This document shows positions 20,621 to 30,135 of a stretch of 64,000 nt of DNA, one piece after another. The DNA lies in contig NZ_LS483431.1 of assembly GCF_900475935.1 (NCBI RefSeq), forward strand, positions 496,001-560,000. Direction: 5' to 3'. The stretch is from Campylobacter fetus subsp. fetus (GTDB lineage Bacteria > Campylobacterota > Campylobacteria > Campylobacterales > Campylobacteraceae). Each line of letters opens with the position of its first letter. Position 1 is the stretch's first letter. The position numbers and the translations under genes are program-made. Under the pieces are notes generated by a model, which was not told where the DNA came from, ran no database searches, and worked only from the letters and a program-made list of their open reading frames with translations.

Positions 20621-21907
20621 ATGAAAATTTTATATAGCAACGATAGTAATTTCAAACAAGATTTTGATAAATTAGTAAATCGTTCAAATTTAGATATGCA
20701 AAACGTAATGGAAACGGTAAATAACATTATCTCTGATATAAAAGAGCATGGGGATGAAGCTTTAAACGAGCAGATTTTTAAATTTGATAAGTGGAAAGTC
20801 AATGGCGATCTGCAAATAGAGCGCAGCGATATGGAAAATGCATATAATAATCTAGATCCAGATCTTAAAAAATCTCTAAGTATCGCATATGAACGCATAA
20901 AAATATACCATGAAAAACAGCTAGAAAAAACATGGCTGAGTTTCGAAGATAACGGGAGTATTTTAGGTCAAAAAGTAACTCCTGTAGATAGAGCAGGTCT
21001 TTATATACCAGGAGGTAAAGCGGCATATCCTAGTTCGCTTTTGATGAATGCTGCCCCTGCTATAGTTGCTGGAGTCAAAGATATAGTGGTTTGCACACCT
21101 GCTGTAGGAGGAAATGTAAATGAACTTCTGCTTAGCGCTATGCATCTTCTTGGTATAGAATATGCTTATAAAGTTGGTGGAGCAAGTGCTATTGCGGCTA
21201 TGGCTTATGGTACGAAAACCATAAAAAAAGTAGATGTTATAACTGGGCCGGGAAATATATATGTTGCAACTGCTAAAAAGCTTGTTTTTGGAGATGTAAA
21301 TATAGATATGATAGCAGGACCTAGCGAAATAGGTATTATAGCGGGTGACAGTGCTAATCCACATCATATTGCTATAGATTTGCTTAGTCAAGCTGAGCAT
21401 GATGAAATAGCAAGTAGTTTTTTGATAACTTTTAGTGACAAATTTGCAAATAGCGTCAAAGACGAAATTTATAAGATTTTGCCAACTGTAAGTAGAGAAA
21501 AGATAGCAAGAGCTAGTATAGATAATAAATCTGCCATCATAGTAGCAAAAGATATGGATGAGTGCATAGATTTGATGAATGATTTAGCTGTAGAACACTT
21601 AGAAATCGCCACGAATAATGCGTTTGAGTATCTTGCGCGTATTAAACATGCTGGAGCGATATTTTTAGGTCATTATACTCCAGAAGCGATCGGAGATTAT
21701 TTAGCAGGTCCAAATCACACGTTGCCTACTGGAGGAAGTGCGAGATTTTTCTCACCTCTCGGAGTGAGTAATTTTGTGAAAAAAAGTTCGATTATTTCTA
21801 TGAATAAAAGCTCTATAAATGAGCTTGGAAAAGCCTGTATGAGCCTAGCAAAAGCCGAAGGTCTCGGCGCTCATGAGCTTTCTGTAAAGGTGAGATATGA
21901 GAGTTAA
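20621..21907 (+). CDS. hisD: Histidinol dehydrogenase
   Basis: A 428-residue zinc enzyme that oxidises histidinol to histidine through histidinal, using two NAD+. Typical segments are PVDRAGLYIPGGKAAYPSS, GGASAIAAMAYGT, DVITGPGN, DMIAGPSEIGIIA, SQAEHDE, HAGAIFLG and GPNHTLPTGGSARF (zinc and substrate contacts at the conserved His/Glu/Asp). Length is normal. RBS AAAGGAGA is strong. It is separate from other his genes. Confidence 0.97.
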   Translation: MKILYSNDSNFKQDFDKLVNRSNLDMQNVMETVNNIISDIKEHGDEALNEQIFKFDKWKVNGDLQIERSDMENAYNNLDPDLKKSLSIAYERIKIYHEKQLEKTWLSFEDNGSILGQKVTPVDRAGLYIPGGKAAYPSSLLMNAAPAIVAGVKDIVVCTPAVGGNVNELLLSAMHLLGIEYAYKVGGASAIAAMAYGTKTIKKVDVITGPGNIYVATAKKLVFGDVNIDMIAGPSEIGIIAGDSANPHHIAIDLLSQAEHDEIASSFLITFSDKFANSVKDEIYKILPTVSREKIARASIDNKSAIIVAKDMDECIDLMNDLAVEHLEIATNNAFEYLARIKHAGAIFLGHYTPEAIGDYLAGPNHTLPTGGSARFFSPLGVSNFVKKSSIISMNKSSINELGKACMSLAKAEGLGAHELSVKVRYES

Positions 21908-21963
21908 GACAAAATTCAATATTATTGATGTAAAATATATAAAATCTACCAAAGGAGGTAGTT

Positions 21964-22716
21964 ATGAAAATAGGTGATTATACAAATAGTAACCAAAATT
22001 ACTATTTAGATAGTGCTCAAAAAAATGCAAGTAAAGCACTTGAAAATATATCTGCTCAAAGAGCATTAAGCGGTACCGATAGTTCAAATTTGCTTATAGC
22101 AGACTCTTTGCGTAGCAGTGCAAGTTCGATTTCGCAAGGTGTAAATAATGCAAATGACGCCATTGGAGTACTTCAGATAGCTGATGCTACTTTGCAAAAT
22201 TTAGGCAAAGGGGCAGATAGACTAAATGAGCTTTCTGTTAGAGCAAATAGTGCAATAAACGGACCAGAGCAAATTAGTGCTTTAAATAAAGAAGCAAATG
22301 CTCTAAAAACATCTATGCAAGACTCTTTAAACTCTGCCAGCTTTAATGGTAAAAATATTTTTGGTAATTCGCTTAGTTTCCAAACAGGAAACGGAGAAGT
22401 CGGCATAAACTTAACAGCTCCAAATGTTAATTCTTTGGACATATCTAATCAAAATACTATAAGTGACTTTTTAAAGAGCGTAAATTCGCTTAGAACTGAT
22501 ATCGGAAGTTTACAAAATGGTCTTATAAGCGGAATAAATGCTAGTTTAACCGCGGTTACTTCAACGAAAGCTAGCGAATCTCAATTGCAAAATAACGACC
22601 TAGCAAATAATGTGACTAACTACAACAATGCGAATTTGTTGGTAAACAGCTCAACTATGGCAGCTGCACACAATATGCAAACACTTCAACGTCAAGTATC
22701 TGGACTTTTAGGATAG
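21964..22716 (+). CDS. flaC: Flagellin-like secreted protein FlaC
   Basis: A 250-residue protein with the two flagellin terminal coiled-coil regions (N: SAQKNASKALENISAQRALSGTDSS...; C: ANLLVNSSTMAAAHNMQTLQRQVSGLLG) but no large central domain. Its length matches C. jejuni FlaC, which is secreted through the flagellar apparatus and not built into the filament as a major subunit. The start has an excellent RBS (AAAGGAGG). A weak sigma-28-like sequence (TTGATGT near 21928) may precede it. It is followed by a clear terminator. The C. jejuni neighbours of flaC (DUF4149, prmC, M48) are found elsewhere in this window. Confidence 0.9.
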   Translation: MKIGDYTNSNQNYYLDSAQKNASKALENISAQRALSGTDSSNLLIADSLRSSASSISQGVNNANDAIGVLQIADATLQNLGKGADRLNELSVRANSAINGPEQISALNKEANALKTSMQDSLNSASFNGKNIFGNSLSFQTGNGEVGINLTAPNVNSLDISNQNTISDFLKSVNSLRTDIGSLQNGLISGINASLTAVTSTKASESQLQNNDLANNVTNYNNANLLVNSSTMAAAHNMQTLQRQVSGLLG

Positions 22717-22731
22717 TACTTTAGATAATGC

Positions 22732-22760
22732 AAGCACAAGGTTATTTATCTTGTGCTTTT
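22732..22760 (+). terminator. Intrinsic terminator after flaC
   Basis: AAGCACAAG (22732-22740) and CTTGTGCTT (22750-22758) form a perfect 9-bp stem with a 9-base loop followed by TTTT. The GTG at 22753, a possible start of the next gene, lies inside the 3' arm. Confidence 0.85.
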
Positions 22761-22788
22761 AGAATGTTTTAAACTTAAAGGTAGTTTT

Positions 22789-23730
22789 TTGTTTGGGTAT
22801 ATACGATTTGTTTTGGCATATTTTGTTGTTTTATCCCATATGAATTACACTTTTTTTGGTAAAAATATTGGAGTTTTTGCAGTTGTAATATTCTATATAA
22901 TTGCTGGATTAGTAACATCTAAAATTATAATTAAAATATCTCCATATAATATTAAATACTTTGCTATCGATAGGTTTTTACGTATTTATCCAGCTTTTTT
23001 TACTGTTTCTTCATTGGCTCTTATTTTTTTGATGCTTACAAATTATTCTGAATTTGAGTTTAATTTATTTCATATTTTATTGAATTTTTTATTGATTCCT
23101 CTTAATTATTTTTATTTTATTGATCTGTCCGTTATTAATGCTCCTGTTGGGTTAAATTTTGTGCTTCCTCCGGCATGGTCGCTTGGTGCCGAAGTTCAAG
23201 CTTATTTAGTACTTGTATTTTCGATCTTTTATAAAAAACTTGGAATTCTATTAGCTATGATAAGTCTTTTAATATTTGTTATAGCAAATTTAAATATACT
23301 GCATCCAGATATTTTCGGGTATAGGCTAATATTTGGTGTATTTTTTATGTTTTATACAGGATTTCTTATATATCAAAATAAAATTAAAACGGTTATTTTG
23401 TTTTGCTCTATTGTATTTATCATGTTGTTATACGTATTGATTGCTGATAAAATTTACTTTTTCTCAGTAGAAATAAGCTTAGGTTATCTAATTGGTGTAA
23501 TTATTATTAGTATGCACGAAAGATTAAAAATCAAACTACCTTTTAATAATATATTTGGTTCATTGTCTTACATACTATTTTTGTCACATTTTCTTGGCAT
23601 ATGGTCATGTAGATATATTTTTGGTAAAGATAATTTATTTGCGGTTACCGTAATAAGTATATTCATAAGCCTCTTAGTATATTTTATATGTGAAAGACCT
23701 ATAACAAAATATAGATTAAGTAGAAACTAG
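22789..23730 (+). CDS. Membrane acyltransferase (acyltransferase 3 family)
   Basis: A very hydrophobic protein of about 313 residues with roughly ten membrane segments. It has the acyltransferase-3 opening IRFVLAYFVVLSHMNY, where R and H are the conserved family residues, followed by FYIIAGLVTSK and RFLRIYPAFF, and ends near ERPITKYRL. Such enzymes O-acetylate surface glycans. The longer GTG start (22753) falls in the flaC terminator, so the TTG at 22789, 7 bases after AAAGG, is preferred; this is inference. Its AT-rich codon use and solitary position between flaC and rpoD hint at a later insertion. Confidence 0.75.
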   Translation: MFGYIRFVLAYFVVLSHMNYTFFGKNIGVFAVVIFYIIAGLVTSKIIIKISPYNIKYFAIDRFLRIYPAFFTVSSLALIFLMLTNYSEFEFNLFHILLNFLLIPLNYFYFIDLSVINAPVGLNFVLPPAWSLGAEVQAYLVLVFSIFYKKLGILLAMISLLIFVIANLNILHPDIFGYRLIFGVFFMFYTGFLIYQNKIKTVILFCSIVFIMLLYVLIADKIYFFSVEISLGYLIGVIIISMHERLKIKLPFNNIFGSLSYILFLSHFLGIWSCRYIFGKDNLFAVTVISIFISLLVYFICERPITKYRLSRN

Positions 23731-23740
23731 TTCTACTTAA
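23716..23740. terminator. Hairpin formed by the two converging gene ends
   Basis: TTAAGTAGAA (23716-23725) and TTCTACTTAA (23731-23740) are a perfect 10-bp inverted repeat with a 5-base loop. It covers the last codons of both the acyltransferase gene and rpoD. The flanking T and A runs are short, so it is a probable two-way terminator of moderate strength. Confidence 0.55.
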
Positions 23741-25608
23741 TTTCCCTCTATGTAATTTTTGAGTTTTCTACCTACTTTTGGATGTTTTAGTTTTTTTATG
23801 GCTGAGCTTTCGATCTGTCTGACACGCTCTCTTGTCACGTTTAGTTCTTTTCCTATCTCTTCTAATGTTCTATCGCTTTCATCTTCTAAAAGACCAAAAC
23901 GCATTCTTATAACCGCTTTTTCACGATCGTTTAGCTGATCTAATACTTCATCTATCTGCTCTTTTAAGTCGCCTTTTAGTATCTGTTCCATTGGGCTAAG
24001 AGTTGTTTTATCTTCTACAAAATCGCCGTATTTGCCATCATCTTCACTGCCGATTGGAGCTTCAAGACTTATAGGCTCTTTGGTAATTTTGATAACTTGC
24101 TTAACTTTATCTATACTAAGACCTACCTCTCTTGCTATGATGCTTACATCTGGCTCTTTTCCCTCTTCTTGTAGATATTTTCTATTGATTTTATTTATAC
24201 GGTTTATAGTTTCTATCATATGGATCGGTATGCGTATCGTTCTGGCCTGATCAGCTATAGCGCGACTTATAGCTTGTCTTATCCACCATGTAGCATATGT
24301 TGAAAATTTATAACCTTTTTTATATTCAAATTTATCAACTGCTTTCATAAGACCAATATTTCCTTCTTGAATAAGATCCAAAAACGGAAGTCCGCGATTT
24401 GTATATCGCTTAGCTATACTAACTACTAGCCTTAGGTTTGATTTTGCCATTCTAGCTTTTGCATCGTCACTTATATTTTTACCGCGTTTTATCTGATCTA
24501 ATACTATTTTTAGCTCTTTTGGTTCTAGATTAAATCCAGTTTTGCTAGCTTCTTTTGTTTGAAATAACTTTTTTATCTCTACATAAGTTGATACCATAGT
24601 TGCTTCAGGAACTCTTGATATGATATCTTCTTTTGAAAGCTTTGTTATATCTTTTAGTATGCCTTGATGGTTTTTTTTGAGTTCGGCACTAAACATAGGA
24701 AGACGATATTCAAGGCGTTTTAGCTCTTTATCAAAGTCATCATCGCTTTTTAAAGCCGTTTCCATGGATTTTACTATTTCATTTATAAGTTTGCTTGTAG
24801 GTCCAAGATCCATTAATTTATCTTTCAAAACTTTTTTCTTAAAAGTTAAATTTAACTTTGCTACTAGATCAGCTTCTTCTTCGATAGATATATTTTGTTT
24901 TGCTACTATTTTCATCCATTCTTTTTTGGCTTTTTCAAGAGCTTTAAAGCTTTCTATTACTTTTTCTGCTCTTTTGTCAAGTTTTTTTGGCTGTTTTTTT
25001 GCTGTAGCGCTATCTTCTTTGTTCTCATCATATTCAAATTCATCTTCAGTTGTTTCTTCTTCCTCTTCTTCGCTCTCTTCCTCGTCAAAACTTTTAAAAA
25101 GCTCTTTAACTCGGCGTTCTCTATTTATAAGAGGCTCTTTGTAATCTAAAATAAAATCAATAAGATACGGCACTGAGCAAAAAGCATCTATGATGATATC
25201 TTCTCCAAGCTCGATTTTTTTACTGATTTCTACCTCTTCTTCTTTTGTTAGAAGTGAAATTTGACCCATTTCTCTAAGATACATTCTCACAGGGCTGTCT
25301 GATCGTGACCATTCTAAAAGATCATTCTCACTAGTTAGATCAAATTCCTCTTCTAAGGCGGTATCTATGATTTTTAGCTTGTCTTCTTCTGATTTTTTAG
25401 CTTCTTGTATATTTTTTATCTTTGCCGCTTCTACAGCACTTATCAGCTGTATTTTATAGAGTTCGGCTAGAGTTTCGACTTTTTTTATGGTAGCAACCGT
25501 TGGAGCTTTGTCAAACAATCTTACAAGCTTTTCAAAAGTAACATAACCTTTTGAGTTCTCTTTAAATAACTCTTCTATTTGTGCAAAAGTCTCTTTTGCT
25601 GCACTCAT
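23737..25608 (-). CDS. rpoD: Primary sigma factor RpoD
   Basis: A 623-residue sigma-70. It has region 1.1 at the N-terminus, region 1.2 ([21 protein letters not shown], about residues 105-125), an acidic spacer with 16 or more Glu/Asp at about 174-199, then region 2 ([41 protein letters not shown]), region 3 and region 4 ([18 protein letters not shown]). All promoter-binding parts are present. RBS AAGGAG precedes the ATG. It is transcribed toward the acyltransferase gene. Confidence 0.97.
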   Translation of the reverse strand: MSAAKETFAQIEELFKENSKGYVTFEKLVRLFDKAPTVATIKKVETLAELYKIQLISAVEAAKIKNIQEAKKSEEDKLKIIDTALEEEFDLTSENDLLEWSRSDSPVRMYLREMGQISLLTKEEEVEISKKIELGEDIIIDAFCSVPYLIDFILDYKEPLINRERRVKELFKSFDEEESEEEEEETTEDEFEYDENKEDSATAKKQPKKLDKRAEKVIESFKALEKAKKEWMKIVAKQNISIEEEADLVAKLNLTFKKKVLKDKLMDLGPTSKLINEIVKSMETALKSDDDFDKELKRLEYRLPMFSAELKKNHQGILKDITKLSKEDIISRVPEATMVSTYVEIKKLFQTKEASKTGFNLEPKELKIVLDQIKRGKNISDDAKARMAKSNLRLVVSIAKRYTNRGLPFLDLIQEGNIGLMKAVDKFEYKKGYKFSTYATWWIRQAISRAIADQARTIRIPIHMIETINRINKINRKYLQEEGKEPDVSIIAREVGLSIDKVKQVIKITKEPISLEAPIGSEDDGKYGDFVEDKTTLSPMEQILKGDLKEQIDEVLDQLNDREKAVIRMRFGLLEDESDRTLEEIGKELNVTRERVRQIESSAIKKLKHPKVGRKLKNYIEGN

Positions 25609-25716
25609 ATAAAGCTCCTTAAAATTTATTTATCTGTTTTTGTTAAAATTAAGGATTATATCTAAAAAATAATTAAATCTATATAAATGCAGATTTTGAA
25701 ATGCTTTTCAAAAACA

Positions 25717-25732
25717 TGGAACAAAACTTGCT
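25717..25732 (+). promoter_or_regulatory. Sigma-54 promoter of the flagellar rod genes
   Basis: TGGAACAAAACTTGCT matches the -24/-12 consensus (TGGCAC-N5-TTGCT), with GG and GC separated by exactly ten bases. It lies 33 bases before the flagellar gene start. Rod and hook genes in Campylobacter are sigma-54 (RpoN/FlgR) controlled, which fits. Confidence 0.88.
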
Positions 25733-25764
25733 TTATTATTTCTAAATTTAATGCAGGAGAACAT

Positions 25765-26577
25765 ATGCAAAACGGCTATTATCAAGCTACGGGCGCGATG
25801 GTTACGCAGTTTAATAGACTTGATGTAATCACAAATAACCTTGCAAATGTAAATACAATCGGCTATAAAAGAGATGATGTCGTTATAGCTGATTTTGAAC
25901 GAATATTTAAAGAAACTAGAGATATCTTACCTTTGGAAAATCATACAAGAGACGCCGCTAAATTTCTAAATAGAACCATTGATCGAGTTCCGCAGATTAA
26001 TGAAATTTACACTGACTTTAATGTCGGCGGACTTAAAATGACAAATAACCCTCTGGATGTAGCTATAGGAAAAAGCGATCTATTTTTGTTAGTTGATACG
26101 CCAAATGGAGTAAGACTTACAAAAAACGGTGCTTTAAATTTGGACAATGAAGGCTACATTGTGACAAAAGAAGGTTATAGAGTGCTTCCAAATAATTATG
26201 AAAATCAGCCAGAAGAAGTCAGAGGTATTCAAATTCCTCAAGATGCTCCTGTAACTATAGATAAAGATGGAAATATTTACTCAAATAACGAAAATGTTGG
26301 TAGATTTTTTATAGCTCAGCCAAGAGAGATTAGGAATTTGCAAAAAGAGGGTGATAATCTCTTTGTGCTTCCAAATTTAAACGAGTTAAATGATGTAGAA
26401 AATAGCGGTTCCGTCGCTCAAGGATACTCTCAAATTTCAAACGTAAATCCTGTTATTGAGATGGTAAATTTAGTAGAAACAAATCGTCTTGTCGATATGT
26501 ATCAAAGAGTTATGTCGACACATATGAATGATATAAATCAAGAAGCAATTACTAAACTTGCTTCACCAAAAGTTTAA
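25765..26577 (+). CDS. flgG2: Flagellar basal-body rod protein (FlgG2/FlgF type)
   Basis: A 270-residue rod protein. The ATG at 25765 has AGGAGA 5 bases before it. A longer reading frame to 25687 would include the sigma-54 promoter and is rejected. The N-terminal FlgG/FlgF motif is clear (GAMVTQFNRLDVITNNLANVNTIGYKRDD), and the C-terminus has SQISNVNPVIEMVNLVETNRLVDMYQRVM. In C. jejuni two FlgG paralogues sit together and the first is called FlgG2; FlgF is the alternative name. It is followed by flgG after 18 bases. Confidence 0.9.
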   Translation: MQNGYYQATGAMVTQFNRLDVITNNLANVNTIGYKRDDVVIADFERIFKETRDILPLENHTRDAAKFLNRTIDRVPQINEIYTDFNVGGLKMTNNPLDVAIGKSDLFLLVDTPNGVRLTKNGALNLDNEGYIVTKEGYRVLPNNYENQPEEVRGIQIPQDAPVTIDKDGNIYSNNENVGRFFIAQPREIRNLQKEGDNLFVLPNLNELNDVENSGSVAQGYSQISNVNPVIEMVNLVETNRLVDMYQRVMSTHMNDINQEAITKLASPKV

Positions 26578-26595
26578 TTTGTTAAGGATAGATAG

Positions 26596-27384
26596 ATGAT
26601 ACGCTCACTTTATACGGCAGCTACTGGAATGGTAGCTCAGCAAACCCAGATAGATACCACATCGCATAATATAGCAAACGTAAATACAATTGGATATAAG
26701 AAAAATCGTGCAGAATTTGCCGACTTGATGTACCAAACTATGCAGTACGCAGGAACACCGACAAGTACGACAACTATGAGTCCAACTGGTATGGAAGTAG
26801 GTCTTGGAGTGCGTCCTACTGCTATAACTAAAGTATTTGGTCAAGGGTATTTTAAAGAAACAGGGAATAATCTAGATATGGTTATAGCCGGTAACGGTTT
26901 TTTCCAAATTCAGCTTCCTGATGGTACTACTGCTTATACTAGAAATGGTGCATTTAAGCTTGATGGAGACGGAAATATCGTTAATAGTGATGGTTATAGG
27001 CTTCTTCCAGAGATGAATATACCAGCAGACGCAACTCAAATTTCTGTAGGAGTCGATGGCACGGTATCCGTGCTTCAACCAGGAAATCAAGAGATGACTC
27101 AAATAGGTCAGATTGAGCTTGCAAATTTCATAAATCCAAGTGGACTTCACGCTATGGGCGATAATAATTTCTTAGAAACTGCCGCAAGCGGTGCTCCAAA
27201 TATAGGAAACGGCGGTACTGACGGTTTTGGTCAAATAAAACAAGGTTTTGTTGAAATGAGTAACGTGCAATTAGTTGAAGAAATGACCGATCTTATAACC
27301 GGTCAGCGCGCCTATGAGGCAAATTCAAAAGCGATTACAACAGCAGACGAGATGCTTCAAACAGTAAATCAGCTAAAACGATAA
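26596..27384 (+). CDS. flgG: Flagellar distal rod protein FlgG
   Basis: A 262-residue protein of normal FlgG length. It opens IRSLYTAATGMVAQQTQIDTTSHNIANVNTIGYKK, has the LDMVIAGNGFFQIQLPDG core and GFGQIKQGFVEMSNVQLVEEMTDLI...QRAYEANSKAI at the end, all standard for FlgG. It forms the distal drive shaft through the P and L rings. It is transcribed with the upstream rod gene from the sigma-54 promoter. Confidence 0.96.
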   Translation: MIRSLYTAATGMVAQQTQIDTTSHNIANVNTIGYKKNRAEFADLMYQTMQYAGTPTSTTTMSPTGMEVGLGVRPTAITKVFGQGYFKETGNNLDMVIAGNGFFQIQLPDGTTAYTRNGAFKLDGDGNIVNSDGYRLLPEMNIPADATQISVGVDGTVSVLQPGNQEMTQIGQIELANFINPSGLHAMGDNNFLETAASGAPNIGNGGTDGFGQIKQGFVEMSNVQLVEEMTDLITGQRAYEANSKAITTADEMLQTVNQLKR

Positions 27385-27681
27385 TTAGCTAATAATTTTT
27401 AATTTTCTCCTCCTTGCGTCACTCCATTTGTATAATTGCAATGGAGTGAAATTATGAAATATACAGTTTAAATTTAAAAATAAGCATTTATAAAACACTC
27501 ATTAAAGTTAAAATAATTTATTTAATAAATCAAAAAAATTATTAAATAATAAAAAATATAATGATAACAATATTCAAATAATATATAAAATTTTATTGTT
27601 TTTTAAGTTAGCTCATTGTAGACTTTCAATTCCATTATGAAAATAATTGTCAATAACAAACTTATAATTAAGGTTAAATTT
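27385..27681. other. Intergenic region before the iron-uptake operon
   Basis: About 300 AT-rich bases. It contains a 9-bp inverted repeat CACTCCATT/AATGGAGTG at 27420-27448 without a T-tail, a tiny ORF at 27454-27471 (MKYTV) just after GGAGTG, and the Fur-like site at 27557-27575. No larger gene is seen. Confidence 0.6.
27557..27575. promoter_or_regulatory. Probable Fur box of the ftr1-p19 operon
   Basis: TATAATGATAACAATATTC matches 14 of 19 positions of the classic Fur box GATAATGATAATCATTATC, including the unbroken ATAATGATAA core. It lies about 107 bases before the FTR1 start. The homologous C. jejuni operon is iron-repressed through Fur, which supports the reading. Confidence 0.6.
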
Positions 27682-29595
27682 ATGAAAATAATTCTTAAAA
27701 TTCTTTTTATATTACTTATACCCTTTACTGTTCTTTTTGCAAATTATGAAAAAGAGGCAAAAAGCATAGAAGAGATATTTACTCAAGTTATAGAACTTTA
27801 TAAGAACGGTAAGGATACTGAAGCTAGAGAGCTTACTCAAACTGCGTATTTCGGGCATTTTGAAAATTTAGAAGGCGGTATTAGAATAAATCTTGGTCAA
27901 AAAAAAGCTTACTCTATGGAAAAACAGTTTGGAGATATAAGAAAAGCTATCAAAGCGGGTCAAGACGTCGCTAAAATAGAAGCTATGATAGCAAATTTAA
28001 ATACCGAGATAAAAGAAGTTTTGCCTACTATAAGTAGCGGCGTGAAGCTCCAAGCCCAAAAGAGCGATGACGGCGGTTTGGCTGCTGCTGGAATGAGCTC
28101 TTCTGTCTTAGAGTCAAATCCATGGGGTAGCGTTTATGAAAATATAAAATCTAGTTTAGATGATGCTATTTTGGCTTATGACAAAAAAGACGGCGAAGCT
28201 CTTAAAAATGCTATGAATAAAGCTAAATTTAATTATTATAGAAATATGGAGCTTGAAATAGCCGTTAGAAGATATGCCACTCAAAGGCTAGATCAAATGA
28301 TACAGCAGATTATGGGTAACGTGATATCAGAAAATGTAAATATGCAAAAAAATGCATTTGAACAGTCTATAAAAGATATCGACGAGCTTATAAGCAGCGC
28401 TATCAATAAACTTCCAGAAGAGTCTTATGTTTTAGCTCCTAAAATAGAAGTAGAAGAAAAAAAAGTAGTAGATTTTACTCCTACTGTGCAAAATATAAAA
28501 GATAAAATGCAAAATGTACTGTCTCTATACAAAAGCGGTAGTATAAAAGAAGCTATAAGCGAGGCCGGAGATATATATTTTGATGAGTATGAAGCAAGCG
28601 GTATGGAGAGTAAAATAGGGGCTATAGATATCACGCTTAAAACTGCAACTGAGGCTAGTTTTAGCAAGATAGTTTCTCTTATGAAAAGCGGAGTTAGTAG
28701 CGATAAAGTATCGGCAGAGCAATACAATCTATTCTCTTTGCTAGAAACCAGCCTTGAAAAAAGTAGTACCGATCTTAGCGGATGGGCTCTTTTTATATAT
28801 GCGCTTAGTATAATTTTAAGAGAAGGATTTGAAGCTCTCATAATTATCTCCGCAGTAGTAGCTTATCTTATAAAAACCGGAAATAGTAAACATCTAAATA
28901 TCGTCTATAGCTCGATGATAGTGGCTATATTGCTTAGTTTTGCTACAGCGTGGGCCGTAAATTTAATATTTGGCTCAAATATGGCTGCACAAAGCAGAGA
29001 GATAATAGAAGGTGTTGTTATGCTTATAGCAGTCGGACTTCTATTTTATGTCGGATTTTGGCTGCTTAGTAACGCCGGAGCTAAAAAATGGAACCATTAT
29101 ATACAAGGACACATCACTAGTAGCCTTACTAGCGGAGATAGTAAAGCGCTTTGGTGGACTCTGTTTTTAGCAGTATATAGAGAAGGAGCCGAAACCGTGC
29201 TATTTTATCAAGCTCTTATATTTGATGCACGTTCAAACGGCGCTCTTGGTATGGTCGGACTTGGATTTGTTGCTGGTATAGTAATACTTTTTATACTATA
29301 TTTTATCATTAAAGCGTTCTCATTAAAGATAGCTATAAAACCATTTTTCATAGCTACTTCGGCTATTATATTTTATATGTCGATAGTATTTGTGGGTAAA
29401 GGCGTAATGGAGCTTGTGGAAGGAAAATTATTTGTTCCAAACGTTATAGAGTCTATTCCTACTATAACTTGGTTGGGAATTTATCCGTACTATGAGAGTT
29501 TGATACCTCAATTTTTGATGATACTAGCTCTTATAATAGGAGTATATATAATAAAGCAAAAACAAATCAATCTTAATAAAGGAGAACAAGTATGA
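27682..29595 (+). CDS. FTR1-family iron permease with long periplasmic domain
   Basis: A 637-residue protein starting at the ATG at 27682, which has AAGG before it and begins directly with a signal peptide (ILFILLIPFTVLFAN). Residues about 20-365 form a helical periplasmic domain. The last 260 residues hold about seven membrane segments with the two REGxE iron-binding motifs of FTR1 (REGFE at about 380, REGAE at about 499). Together with P19 it takes up iron across the inner membrane, as in the C. jejuni Cj1658-p19 system and E. coli FetM-FetP. An ATG 45 bases upstream is rejected. It overlaps p19 by 4 bases. Confidence 0.93.
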   Translation: MKIILKILFILLIPFTVLFANYEKEAKSIEEIFTQVIELYKNGKDTEARELTQTAYFGHFENLEGGIRINLGQKKAYSMEKQFGDIRKAIKAGQDVAKIEAMIANLNTEIKEVLPTISSGVKLQAQKSDDGGLAAAGMSSSVLESNPWGSVYENIKSSLDDAILAYDKKDGEALKNAMNKAKFNYYRNMELEIAVRRYATQRLDQMIQQIMGNVISENVNMQKNAFEQSIKDIDELISSAINKLPEESYVLAPKIEVEEKKVVDFTPTVQNIKDKMQNVLSLYKSGSIKEAISEAGDIYFDEYEASGMESKIGAIDITLKTATEASFSKIVSLMKSGVSSDKVSAEQYNLFSLLETSLEKSSTDLSGWALFIYALSIILREGFEALIIISAVVAYLIKTGNSKHLNIVYSSMIVAILLSFATAWAVNLIFGSNMAAQSREIIEGVVMLIAVGLLFYVGFWLLSNAGAKKWNHYIQGHITSSLTSGDSKALWWTLFLAVYREGAETVLFYQALIFDARSNGALGMVGLGFVAGIVILFILYFIIKAFSLKIAIKPFFIATSAIIFYMSIVFVGKGVMELVEGKLFVPNVIESIPTITWLGIYPYYESLIPQFLMILALIIGVYIIKQKQINLNKGEQV

Positions 29596-30113
29596 AAAAA
29601 ATACTTTCAGGAATGTTGGCACTAAGCCTTGCAGCAGTTATTACTATGGCAGCTGAGCAGCCTATTGGTGAGCCGATAGAGAAAAACGGTATGGAAATAG
29701 CCGCTGTTTATCTTCAACCTATAGATATGGAGCCAAAAGGTATAGACTTAGCTCCTAGTTTAGCAGATATCCATCTTGAAGCAGATATCCATGCTATAAA
29801 AGGAAATGCAAACGGATTTGGCGAGGGTGAATGGGTGCCTTATCTTAAGATAGCTTATACTTTAAAAAACATAGACAACGGTAAAACACTGCAAGGAACT
29901 CTTATGCCTATGGTAGCAAGCGACGGTCCTCACTACGGCGCAAATTTAAAAATGACCGCCGGAGTTGGTAACTATGAACTTACATTTCATATAGATAATC
30001 CAAGTACTCAAGGTTTTGGACGCCACGCAGACAAAGCAACGGGAGTTGCAAAATGGTGGGCGCCGTTTGATGCAAAATATACATTTAAATATACAGGTGC
30101 TCCAAAAGAGTAA
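29592..30113 (+). CDS. p19: Periplasmic iron-transport protein P19
   Basis: A 173-residue exported protein (signal peptide about residues 1-20, ending ITMAAEQ) of the P19/FetP family. The metal-site residues are recognisable: Glu and Met in the segment EIAAVYLQPIDMEPKG, HLEADIH, and HYGANLKM and FHIDNP later. In C. jejuni P19 is a copper- and iron-binding dimer needed for growth at low iron. It overlaps the FTR1 gene (ATGA) and is followed by a hairpin that may partly end transcription. Confidence 0.95.
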   Translation: MKKILSGMLALSLAAVITMAAEQPIGEPIEKNGMEIAAVYLQPIDMEPKGIDLAPSLADIHLEADIHAIKGNANGFGEGEWVPYLKIAYTLKNIDNGKTLQGTLMPMVASDGPHYGANLKMTAGVGNYELTFHIDNPSTQGFGRHADKATGVAKWWAPFDAKYTFKYTGAPKE

Positions 30114-30135
30114 TCAAGCAGTTTGGCTTAAGTAT

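Noticed and set aside
22753-22788. GTG start for the acyltransferase
   Set aside because: It lies in the 3' arm of the flaC terminator and lacks a ribosome-binding site.
24677-25149. Long plus-strand frames opposite rpoD
   Set aside because: They are low-complexity Ser/Phe-rich mirror images of the acidic and lysine-rich spacer of RpoD.
25687-25764. Longer N-terminus for the first rod gene
   Set aside because: It would contain the sigma-54 promoter; the ATG at 25765 has a good ribosome-binding site and the family N-terminus.
27637-27681. Earlier ATG for the FTR1 permease
   Set aside because: It would bury the signal peptide behind 15 extra residues; the ATG at 27682 has AAGG at the right distance.
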